In this document: piece after piece, positions 48,628 to 59,600 of the stretch
Layout of the letters: every line of letters starts with the position of its first letter
How positions within the stretch are numbered: position 1 is the first letter of the stretch
Source of the DNA: Polydactylus sextarius
Taxonomy: Eukaryota; Chordata; Actinopteri; Polynemidae
Reading direction: 5' to 3'
DNA length: 64,000 nt
NCBI GenBank assembly: GCA_016801845.1
Contig: CM028916.1
Coordinates: 11,281,514-11,345,513, forward strand
Made by a program: the position numbers and the translations under genes
Notes under the pieces: model-generated
Told to the model about the DNA's origin: nothing
The model's input: only the letters and a program-made list of their open reading frames with translations
Databases searched by the model: none

Positions 48628-51600
48628 CAACAACTTTACCCGTTTCTTTAGTTCAGTTCAGGTGTCTTCAGTTTAGTCATTCACTAACAACGCCCAGCTA
48701 TTGTAGAAAAGGTTTCACAAACCAAATAGTTGGAACCACAGTGTTTAAGCTTATAACCTTTTTTTTCTTAATTTGCAAAATAACAAAAGCTATCAAATGA
48801 ATGTTGTTGAGCAGAGCAGGGAGGTTGGTTGAATTAGCAAAGCAGGCTCAGGTACAAACATGGACTGTAATGAGTGTCAAGTGGCAGCGTTTGGAAATCC
48901 CCTCTGTGATGCAAACGTCTGTCTTGTTTCTGTCTGTTCTGTCTGTTTTCAGCTCCACTGCCCTTGTTTTGCACAACTCTGTTATCACAAATCTGATTTT
49001 TTCAGGTCCAAATACATATCTCACATACCAAGTTGTGATTGTATTAGTGTGAGAATAATTACTCACAGAAATGTTTTCCAAGTAATTAAGGCTGCGCTGG
49101 TCTGACTGTTTTAGAATAAATCATACGTCTTAAACTCAGAGTATCTGCTGATGTCAGTACCAGAGTTCTCTTTCTTCCAAATCTGTGTAACAGCTGTCTT
49201 ACTGCCTCAAACTCATTTGGACAGATAAAAGAATATTTTGCACATATCCTCTTAATAAGGTCAATATCAAGCCTGCACCAATCCATCAGATCAGATTGGA
49301 GCTCTCCAAAAAGCAATCCTTTCCTAGTGTGACTAGGATACATCAGAATCCACTGACCTCCATCTGTTTAAAAGTGCATTTTAAAGAAATGTCACCATCA
49401 TCGTCATCATCATCATGTTTTCCTACTGAGCTGCAACACAAGATGAGGCAGCTCTGCACTAAAAACACAGACTGAAACCTTTGGTTTATATTTGTATAAA
49501 TTTCACAGCCCGTCTCTTACTTTTAATTTGCATTACAAGGCAATCGCTTTGTTTTTTCACTCAATTTTACTTTGTATCAACATTCACATCTTTATACACA
49601 CAACCTTTATTTGTTGACCATATAGATCATGTTGAGGTAAAGGTTAGTTTCTCTGTCCAGTTGTTGTTGTTTGTTTGAAGCTTTGGTGGTATCCATTCTA
49701 AAAGTTTTATTATTTGTACAATAATCTTTTCCTGTTATGAAAAAAAAAAAAAAACTGAAGGACGAGCCCGGAAAATGTGAAAATGGTCTGCTTTTTTTTT
49801 TCAGCATACATCTTGTCTCAGGTGACTCATTTCATCCCATCTCTTAGTGTTAATTAGCCTTGAACTAAACCCTTTTGCTTTTTTTTCCTGTTTTCTTCCA
49901 ATACATGTGCTACAACGTGATCGATCAACACTAAAAAATGTTTCTTTGTAAGTGTCGTCATGCAGTAAATTCCAACATGTCACACTCATCAGTGCGGGCT
50001 GTTATCTCAGCTCAATGCCTCAAGTTATATTTAACAAGAAAGATCCACACTTTTAAGTATGCAGATTATAAATTTGTAAGGAAGAGATTATTGCTCAGTA
50101 TTAGCAGATACTAGATAGACAGACTGTGATTTTTCTAGCATTTGTACAGTGTTTTTTTCCAGGCAGAAGAATAACTATAAAGAAACATCTCTCTTCATGA
50201 AATGTACTCATGGATGTTGAACTGTCAATGATCCTTTTCCTACTTGTGTCTATTTAAGTTTCTAAACAGGATAAGATGTTTTCGTGTTACTGAGATGTTT
50301 GGAAACCGTGATCATTACCAGGACACTAGCGCGCATATAAACACACTTTACTCACCTTTATAATTGTGATTACATCAGAGTTTCCACTGTTTTGTCTACC
50401 ACCTGTTTATAAAAGCATAACGGTGACTACGATTCCTAAGAAGCGACACCAGACACTTGACAAGCACTTACTGAAAGTGCAGCATATGGTTTTAATGTGC
50501 CAACGAGATGAGACCTGACGCAACCTGCTGACACACATCAGACAGCAGAAAATTGGGAGAATGTCTACCCCACACTGACTCCACTGACCTCAGACCACCA
50601 CCTCAGCAAGCATCATTTACCACAAATTATACATACATCCACCCTGAACGACTCAGGACATATTTCAATATCCACCATTGATTCCAGACAGGATGTATGA
50701 AAACGACTGTGAGGTGTCGGCCCCCAGGGTCCACTTAGTACTGAGTCCAATAACAGTTAGACAGAGTCTCGGCTAATGGAGAGGCTTATCAGTGTGCTAG
50801 ACTGTTACTCTCTGTCTGTGAATCCCAACTCCCCCATCACTGTCCACGCTGCATCATCCTTCAGCTTTTTTGCTTCATACCTCTAATGAACAATCAGCGT
50901 TGGTCACATTATTGCACGTATGAGATTAATTTACTCCCCGCAGCGCACAGAGTGATGTTATTACAGGAAAATCAATGTCCCTCTTGTTGTTCTCTGGGGC
51001 TGGACTGGGTGTACGCACATCTGCTCTCATAATACAACTGCTGACCTTGCTGTCAGAGAGTGAGCCAGAGAGAGAGGCTGCAGCGAAACAGCCGACGGTG
51101 TTGTTTATCAAAGCTTTATCAAGCCTCTGTGCTCTCACAGACGTATGACATCAGACTGTGGGTCAGTCAGCCAGTAAACCAGCCTGTACTCCTGCTAGAA
51201 AAACCCCAGCGAGCAGATGTAGACAGAGCACGATAAACTCTGCAGATTAAGATTTGACAGCTATTATAAATGGCAGCATACATTCATATTCTACGGTAAA
51301 AGTTGCTATGGGAATTCACCCTCCTTCTGTTCAAAACATGTGATTCATAATTCATCAAATCTAATTCCTGACCTCTTCACACCTAGATTTTATTATCTCC
51401 CATCATCTCTAAAAGCACAATAGACTGCCTGAATGACCCCTTGACCTGTTCCAGAGGATAGGTCCATAAAAAGAGGGGGGAGGGGAACTATGGGAGAAGA
51501 AACAACCCTTTTGCCCAGTTTGTCCTCTGTTGTCCCCGCTGTCTTTTTTTTTTTTTTTTTTTAAAGCAAACTTCATGGAAAGCCAACGACATAGATAAAG

Positions 51601-51793
51601 CAACTGTTGTGTCAGTTCATCCCAGCAAATGTCAGCCGAGGCCACATCAATACAACTGACCTACAACATGATTCAAGCCAAAAATAATCAGACACATGAA
51701 ACTGGGTAAGGTTTGGGCTGCGACAGAAAGTAGGTGAATTTTTAGGAGCTAAAACAATTGGAAAGATTTCAGGAAAATCAGTCAACTGCGGGA

Positions 51794-51799
<6 letters not shown>

Positions 51800-51830
<31 letters not shown>
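51800..51830. repeat. (ATT)n microsatellite
   Basis: About ten ATT units following a T run in the prkci-skil spacer. Confidence 0.9.
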
Positions 51831-52559
51831 GAAATATCAGTCATTACCTTGTTGAATCTTGTCATATTTTTGAAGGTTTATTGCTTCTATCTGTCTTATA
51901 GCATTTTACAAAAAATGAATCTTTAGGTTTTGGTCAATTTGACGAGACAGAATATTCAAACATGTAATTTCCAATTGCCTCACTGAGCTCAGTTTTTTTC
52001 TATAAAATACATTTACTTAAGTGCAATTTATCTCTATTTTATCCTTATTTTCTACCTCTACATAAGTAAAACAATGTATTTTTTACCAAAATATAGTCAC
52101 TTCACACATAATAATCTTATATATCATATGGAATACATTGATTAAACTAGTTAAAAAAAATAATGATTGCAGGACTTTTACTTGATGTTATGATGATGTT
52201 ATGACACTACTTTTATTTGAGTAAAATGAGTATTTTTTACACTGCTACCTACTATAGAATCTAAAGCTGCTGGGTCTTTTTTAATCAAAGCTGGATTACC
52301 AGCTGTACAAAGAAGGCAATCGACCAGTGAGGACACCACAAAGGCTCCAGAGACGTTCCCATATCACAATTTACATAATGTGATTTATAATGTTTATATA
52401 ATGGACCTTATATCAAAATCTTAACTTAAGACCTAAGTTATTTTTTTAAGATTGAACAAATAGCATATATTCACATATAAGAAGCTGGTTTGGGTGAATT
52501 AAAAATCCGTTAATTATTTCATCAATTAATCAGTAAATCAATAAATCAAGTTTTCGGTC

Positions 52560-53995
52560 TGGGTCTGATTTCTCCGCGGTGCCGCTGTGAGTTTAGTCCG
52601 GCCTCTTTAAAGTCCCCGAGCCCCAGTTTTGCCTCCGTTCAGCTCCCCTCCCTCCGTGTGCTCGCTGCTTTTACCTACTGCTGGAGGAGACAAACGTCCC
52701 AGACTGTGTGAGACAGACAGACAGATAGACAGACAGACAGACGAGAGACACCCCCGCATAGTTTCCGTCAGCCGGGTGACGTCTCCGCCTCTCAGCCCGT
52801 GTGCAGCGTGACGTTACGGGGCTGTAGTGGAGCCTCTAGCTGCATCTTGTTGACGGTCCGCCAGGCTTTTCCAGTACTGAGAAGACCCCAGGCGAGTGAG
52901 GACGACTCACAGAGACACAAGCAGCGTCCAAGGCAAGTCTTCTGGTTTTAAAGACGGGGCTTTTTATGTACACGGATCTATTTAAAGCTGATTTACGGAT
53001 ACTGTTGTTGATATTTGATCCCCATCTAGCTTGAGAAGATTGAGTTTGAATTGTTCGGTCGCAGTGGACGGACGGAGACGGAGAGAGAGCGGGGTAGAGA
53101 GGCTAGCCTGGTTTAGCCTACTGTGTCGCTCTGTATTTGGGGTTAGCCTGCTGTAACGTTAGCGCTGTGGTCCGCTCGGTTAGCCTGCTTTTCGTAGCGT
53201 CGTAGCGGGGTATCCTGCTCTCGTCGCAGCGGTCAGCGGTGAGCTGAGCTGTTATACCCTCTGTGTGTGTTGGGTGAGTCCGGGCTAGTCTGTCGGCTTT
53301 ATTACCATATCATTGCCGTGGGGTGAAGTGGGATAAGTTAGCCCCGTCTGTGTCGTTGAGAGCTGGGCTAGCCTTGCTTTATATTAGTCCGTTTTTTAGC
53401 CGAATGTACCGGGGTAAGCTGGGGGTGGGGGGTGTAGCTAAGCTAGCTAGCGTAATTAGAATGGAACGTTAACCGTTAAAGGACAAGACAACGTTTATTT
53501 CTTAGCTTTACTTTAACGCGTATATACTTATAAATATCGTCTTGTTAACGATTTAAGATAGTGCTGCGGTTTATTTTTAAAATATGTTACATTTAATTTT
53601 GTTTGTATCGGGCAAGCGTTTTACCTGTGTATATTTTAACATAAATACAGCGCGGAGGAGGTGAGGAGGAGGGGGGAGAGCCGCGGTTGTAAACCCCCAC
53701 CGTGCCCTCACCAAATCGGTGTGTGCGTAACGCTCGACCGCGGTGCCTTCCCAGACCAGACTGTAGTGTAGACAGTGAATGTCATTATCAGCGCTGTCTG
53801 CATACCAGTGCCGTCGTGGCGAGCCAGCAGAGGAGGCGAGGTACAGTTTGCAGACTGGAGGAGGAGGAGGGAGGAGAGAGGGAGAGAGAGGGGGGTCGCT
53901 GGGGATGGAGCAGAGCTGGAGCATTATTATCCGCGGTGTCCTTGCAGCAAAAAAAGGGGGTAGAAGTCGAGGGGTGACATAGAAACATGTCAAAT
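52560..53995 (+). promoter_or_regulatory. Putative skil promoter/CpG-rich region with non-coding exon(s)
   Basis: A 1.4-kb stretch with much higher G+C and CpG than its surroundings, just upstream of skil. The skil coding exon has an acceptor (CCCAG ending at 55395), so at least one non-coding exon must lie here. Candidate donors are AG|GCAAGT at 52932 (GC-AG class), GG|GTGAGT near 53272 and AATAG|GTAATG near 53996. I cannot choose among them. The region carries a CAGA repeat and purine-rich runs near 53860-53890. Confidence 0.5.
52711..52743. repeat. (CAGA)n repeat at the presumed skil promoter
   Basis: Seven CAGA units, six continuing as CAGAC or CAGAT, in a near-perfect tetranucleotide array. 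CAGA/CAGAC is the SMAD3/4 binding core, and skil encodes a SMAD co-repressor. Confidence 0.9.
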
Positions 53996-55395
53996 AGGTA
54001 ATGGCTTTGAGGTTGTTGGTGAGAAATCAAACGAATGCGGAATGTTATAATTTCTATTATATTTAAAAATAAACCGATCTGATTGGAGTTTATTTTTATT
54101 TAACTGAATTTAATTTATAGCAGCCAAACCCGGACTCTCAAGCTGTGTGAGGGTTAAAGCTGTAGATCATCATTTATTGGGTCGTTGATCTGATTTTTGC
54201 TGTGTTGCTTTTTTTTTTTTTCCTTTTTTTTTCTCTCGCTCTTCGTATTTTCCTTTTTAATCGGCCCACGGTTGTATTTGCCATTAAAACGCCCACAAAC
54301 GTCAACCCGTTTCGGAATCGAGCTGGAGGCTTTTTTTTTTTTTTTTGCACCGCAGCAACATTTCAGTCGGTGGAAAGGAAAAAAAAAAAAAAAAAAACAA
54401 AAAACGATGGGATGCTGAAATTTGCAAAAGCATGCAAATTTAGTCGCTGTGATCAATTAAACCCAATGCATGCAGTTGTTTACTTATTTATTTATTTTAC
54501 CGTTTAGTGATTTTTTTTTCCTCAAATACATTCAGTAAATGTTGCATTTTTAATTTGTCGTCTCTTAGCGTCATATTGCAGCAGTTGTCATTATCAGCTA
54601 CATGTGGATCTAATAAGGTAAATAATACTTAGATGTATCCATACATCTGAGTGTTGTTTACCTTATTACGGTAGATTTCGTAATTCCGCAGTAAAGCCTG
54701 ATAGCGAAGAGAAAAAGGGGGAAACACCGCTTTCCACACTGCACTATATCAAGCTGTGAAAGGACCGAGAGAAGGGGGACGACTGCTGTTAACGCTTTTA
54801 TCAATTGTTTTTCACTCACTTGATGGGGTCAGCGTGGGGTAAACAGACCAAGGGGAAGGCACAATATGGTTGGGAAGGACACTTTCAATTGCAAAGTAAA
54901 ATGTGTTTTGACCATTGTGTATCAGTCTTACATTAACAATGTAATGGGGAAGGAGAGGGGCAGGGTGGCGGTGGTGGTGAGTTTTGAGCTTGGGTTGTTA
55001 TGTCTGGTCAACTGGTTTCCCTTGTTAAAATTCTCACTTTGTGCTTGAAAGTTTGTTTCAAAACCTTTAGTGAAAAAACCTTGATGCAAATTTCCCCAGG
55101 GGTTCAATTACAAGGGCTGAAAAAAAAGCTGTGTGTTTGTGTGAAGTATGGTAATGACCATTTGGTTTAGTGGTCCATGCAAACAGCCGTTGACCTCTTC
55201 AGCCCCCAGCCGGGCCAGCAGCCATAAAACATTTAAACTCCTTATGGATATTTCATGCTCCACAACATTTTTTATGGGATCATTTTCAGTTTGTTTATTC
55301 CTCTACAGGAAAGGAATTGGTTACCCATAGTTTAGATAACAACTGAATAATACTCTAAATTCCTGTTTCGTGTTTTTTTTTTTTCTCATACCCAG
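53996..55395 (+). other. Candidate skil 5' intron
   Basis: AT-rich DNA with long T and A homopolymers (around 54210-54230, 54330-54346 and 54380-54397), which produce overlapping poly-Phe and poly-Lys open frames. It ends at a clear pyrimidine tract and CCCAG acceptor. No coding similarity was seen. Confidence 0.5.
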
Positions 55396-55433
55396 GAAGT
55401 GGATCAGAACATTGAAAACTTCAAGTCATCATC

Positions 55434-55482
55434 ATGCATGTGTTTAACTACCAGAAGATTTGTGTCATTTGAGAAGACTTAA
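55434..55482 (+). promoter_or_regulatory. Two overlapping uORFs in skil 5'UTR
   Basis: Within the 5'UTR part of the exon starting at 55396, ATG at 55434 opens a 12-codon frame (MHVFNYQKICVI) ending with TGA at 55470-55472. ATG at 55438 opens a 14-codon frame in another register (MCLTTRRFVSFEKT) ending with TAA at 55480-55482. Both stop before the main start at 55557. The first has A at -3. Such uORFs usually lower translation of the main frame; that effect is inference here. Confidence 0.6.
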
Positions 55483-55556
55483 GGAGGAAAAAAAAAGACT
55501 CAGGAATATAAGAACTCAGTCAGCAGACAGAAACAACAGTAACCCAGTGCATAGAC

Positions 55557-56678
55557 ATGGCCAGCACCCAGACAAGTTTGAAAACCCCTTTCAAAGACTT
55601 GACCTCGTTCAAGGGCACCATGAAACGGCTGTACAGAGAGAGGCTGGAAGATGCACCCATCAAGAAGCGAGTGATGGCAGAAATCAACCTGAAGCGTCGC
55701 AGCTTGGATTCCTTCCCCAAAACTCCCAAAGTGAAGAAGGAACAGACGGAGGACCTGCGCCTCGACTCTGACATGGATATGGCAGCTCGGGCTGAGTTAC
55801 ATGTGGTGGGCTCTGCTAAAGCCCTGGACCTGAGCCCTGGGCTCAAACACACACTGGCCCAGTTCACCCTCAGCAGCCAGAGCTCCCTCGGGGGCCCAGC
55901 TGCCTTCTCAGCCCGCACTGGCCACGAGCATTCCCCAGCTGGCATGCCCCCGCTGCCATCCCCTCCTGTTCTGGGAGGGGGCCCCCTGCTGGTTCCCTGT
56001 GACAGCTCCACTGAACTCACCCACTCGTTGCTCGAAGGAGAGTCCATCTCTTGCTTCGTTGTTGGGGGAGAAAAACGTCTGTGCCTGCCCCAGGTCCTCA
56101 ACTCTGTGCTCCGCGACTTCTCACTGCAGCAGATCAACACTGTATGTGACGAGCTCTACGTCTACTGTTCACGTTGTGACGCCGAGCAGCTGCACATCCT
56201 CAAAGTGCTGGGCATACTCCCATTCAATGCACCGTCCTGTGGCCTCATTACACTTACGGATGCACAACGATTGTGCAACGCTCTGCTGCGCCCAGGCGCC
56301 GCCTTGCCCGCAGACCCCAGCGGTAAGCTGTCGGCCCAAAGCCTGCTGAAGGAGAGCGAAGCCAGCTTCCAGGTGGAGCACCAGTGTCTGGGGAAGTGTC
56401 AGGGTCTCTTTGTGCCCCAGTTCTACACCCAGCCCGAGGCGCCCTGCATCCAGTGTGTTGAGTGCCAGTTGCTGTTTTCACCACAGAAGTTTGTCATGCA
56501 TTCACACAAGTCACCTGATAAGAGGACCTGCCACTGGGGCTTTGACTCAGCCAAGTGGCCCTGCTACCTGCAGCTCGCCAGAAAGTACCAGGGCACGCCT
56601 GAGGAGCCCAAGCTCAAGCAGCTCCTGGACGAGGTCAAAGAGAAGTTCCACTATCAGCTTAAGAGGTCGCTAGACAAA
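55557..56678 (+). CDS. skil: SKI-like proto-oncogene SnoN, first coding exon (partial)
   Basis: Nuclear co-repressor that binds SMAD2/3/4 and damps TGF-beta signalling. One long exon encodes residues 1-374, beginning at ATG 55557 in a good context (GACATGG). LKHTLAQFTLSSQSSLGGPA (96-115) is the block before the DHD in SKI/SnoN. The Ski/Sno/Dac homology domain covers about 155-245 (ISCFVVGGEKRLCLPQVLN, ILPFNAPSCGLITLTDAQRL). The SMAD4-binding SAND-like domain covers about 271-365, with a Cys/His cluster (C297, C300, C303, H315, H317, C325, H326). VKKE at 59-62 matches the SUMO consensus at human SnoN K50. The wording LGILPF and TLTDAQ favours SKIL over SKI. The exon ends at AAA|gtaagt, phase 0. 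The C-terminal coiled-coil exons are beyond the window. Confidence 0.95.
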
Positions 56679-59600
56679 GTAAGTGCACGTCAGAATGACA
56701 CCTTTGTCTTTGTGTGTGTCCTTTCTTGTATTCATGTGAAAAAAAAATGTCATTCATCATCACTTTGGAGGTCAAAGTAAAACTGTTTTCTTAAACTAGT
56801 GTTGACCTGGTGTAGGTGACAGAGGACAGACAGGTGGTGATGAGGTTTGATCAGATGTGGGTAGGCCAGCTGGCAACAGCTGAAGGGGAAGTGCATAATT
56901 TGTCCCTTCAGGTCACCTGGAGGTCACTGGGGATGTCTCTGAACAAAAGGCATGTATATGAGGCTCAGGAACTCCTGTATGTGTTAACCGTGTTAATTGA
57001 TTGGTTTTTTTTTGTTTGCCCAAGGTAACCGGAATTTGTCATTTTGCACATTCCCACACAATGTGAGGAAATGGAAAGCAAATCAGGTGCAAACCAAAGT
57101 TATGGACATTTTTCACCAGTTAGTCATGGAGAGTTATTTTAATAATCCTGGTATGAGTGTCCTAGCGACCTGGACTAAATAAAGGTGCTTCTTGAAATAA
57201 AAACCTAGCTGTAGTATACGCCACAGCTCCAGGATTGAAACTTAGACATCATTAGTGAGCTTTCTACCTCCAGGCAAACTTGAGAGCGCATTACCAGTAG
57301 TTATCACTAAAAACCAGAATACTGCAGAGTCTCCCAAAGAGGATGGTTTTGCCAATTATTCTTGCTGTGTTTAAAAAATGTCAATGCAGTATCTAAGCCA
57401 CAAGGGCAGCAGGTCTATTGAAAAGTCAGCATTCAGTGTGGGGGGAAAAAGCTCTAGATTGTTTCCCTGCCATTGACTGGTTTATATCTCATGACCTCAG
57501 GCTGACCACAGTGGACTGCCCTTTCTGTATTGTGTTGTAGGTAAAGTTGGGTTTGTGTTTTTGTCTGTTTGCTGTGGTTTGTTCACAGTCAAATCACCAG
57601 CTCAGGTTGATTTTTAGTGATGTGAAAGATAAAGGAAGCACTTTAACCAATAGACACTCTCTCAACAGAAAGGGGTTTTCCTCCAGCTTTTACTGGCACA
57701 GTGTATTTGTGATTATAGTTCAGCAGGCAGCAGGTTAAGTGAGACTGGAGCAGAGATATTGCAGTGTGTTTTCACAGTGTGTGCAGGGTGGAAATTGTGA
57801 AACACAATACACACATTTGCAACTGTTTATATACTTTAGATAAGAAGATGCTTTGCTTTTTCCTCGTCTGGTTAACAAGTGTGCCGGAAATACCGTCTGC
57901 TGTCTCGTCTAACGTCTCGACCACATTCCTGTCCCACCTCTTCCCAATTGTCCTCCACCTCCTCCTTCTCTTCCTCTTTTCTTGGTTTAAGGTATGCATC
58001 TTAAAAGATTGTTTTTCAAAGACGTAGACATTTTAATACCACAGAGGAGAAACAGATGTACAAAAACATATGCTCAAGGTGGATGATGAGTCCTGCTCTC
58101 TTTGTTGTGCGTATGTGTGTTTTTATGTGTGAGACATTGCCAACCTCGGTGTGTAATAAGCTGCTAACTGGTGGCTAGTATGACACATCGTCTTCTCTCT
58201 CTGTCTCACACTTTGCCAGGCTCTCTGGAGCCTCTACCTCCCCACAGTTTCAGGTGCCGTCTCCTCTCTGTAGGGCGATTTCTCAGTTACTGTTTTTTTT
58301 TCTCCCTTTTTGTTGTTGTTCCTTTTTTTTTTCTACACCTTGCTGCTGTTAAAGCGATACTAAACTATCGACTATTTTTTTTTACTTTGTCCTGTTATTC
58401 ATAAGGGTTTGGTTTTATCAGAAAGGGCGTTTGAAACTTATTTGTGGAAGTGAAATTGTATGCAACAGCTAAAGTCCGTGTAGACAGACATACGCAGCAA
58501 CAAATGGACAGATTCCTGGAAAGACAGTTGCCTGCAAGTCTAGAGGAAGCAGGTGATTTTGGCATTCAAAGAGGATGCCACTACCCCCCCACCCCCCACT
58601 GAAGCGGATATACTGGTGTGTGAAAGGTCAGTGACCAGAGAACAAGTTGACCTGGCAGTGTCCCGCTTCACTCAGTCAGGACTCAGAGGTTTCTCTTCCA
58701 AGTCCAGCCACTTTCTGTTTATGTGTGTGTATTTGTATAATGAAAGTGTGTGTTTAACTGAACAGGAAGTGAGGCAGACGGACATGTCTCTCACCCTGAA
58801 CATCCTCCAGACTCTGTCCAGCCGCCTCCAATGCACTGGCTGTGTGACTCATACTTTCCATATCCCAGTGGATGTTAGTGGAAGGCCAGCCAGGCAGCTT
58901 ATAGTCACACAAGCTTTTTTGAAAGATGGTTCACCCCAGGTTGTTGTTCTAACCCCAACTGCAGACCGTTTTCCCAATGGCCCTTATTTACACACAGTGT
59001 CAATGTGCACATTTACAAGCAGTTTATAGTTTTACCAGAAAGCTCTGGGACCTCTAGAAGAGAAGATACACAAACAAGGGGAGCCTTCTGGAAGTTTTTT
59101 CCCAACTTTCTCCAATGGCTACTTGTCCCATATCCTGTTAGGAGTGTTTGGTTTGAGAAGTTGCAGTTAAAAACTCCCGGACTTGCTCTCTATAAACGCT
59201 GCTTTGTGCCCCGAGGCACTACTACCATGTCTACTGATCCATGCTGTGTAAATAGAGTTTGCTAGACAGACGCCACCAACAGACAGCAACAAGCTGAGGT
59301 CTTATCTCAAGAGTTAGTTTAGTAGCCGACAGACAATGAGTTCATTTTACCTTCAGGGATTTGTGACAGACACTTGTACTTTCCACCGAGACAAGATTGT
59401 GTGTCGTCATTTTTACTGTAGAAATTCCTATTTGATGATTACATCAACCACCTTGTGAAATATCCGTCTTGTTGGGGCATTTTTTTAATTTAGGGTGTGT
59501 GTTATAGAACATGTCATCAGATTACAAAGCATCTGAATGACAAAATCCCCAAATGTACTCATACTAAGTCAAGTTGTGCTTCAAGATACACAGATACCAA

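Larger units (their letters stand above)
47211..52559. other. Intergenic spacer, prkci to skil
   Basis: More than 5 kb with no gene that I can support on either strand; open frames are short and without family similarity. It contains the palindrome at 48574-48627, an (ATT)n run at 51800-51830, and several T homopolymers. Confidence 0.6.

Noticed and set aside
53577..53993. 138-codon minus-strand frame and overlapping plus frames at the skil CpG region
   Set aside because: Pro/Ser/Arg-rich frames from CpG and purine runs, open in several registers; no similarity.
54154..54507. Poly-Phe/poly-Lys open frames
   Set aside because: Caused by T and A homopolymers.
55520..56140. 206-codon minus-strand frame opposite skil
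   Set aside because: Antisense shadow of the skil exon, with no family match.
58553..59029. 158-codon open frame in the skil intron, plus strand
   Set aside because: It starts at a non-ATG codon, shows no known domain, and lacks clear splice signals at its ends. Homology search of the translation would settle it; I treat it as chance.
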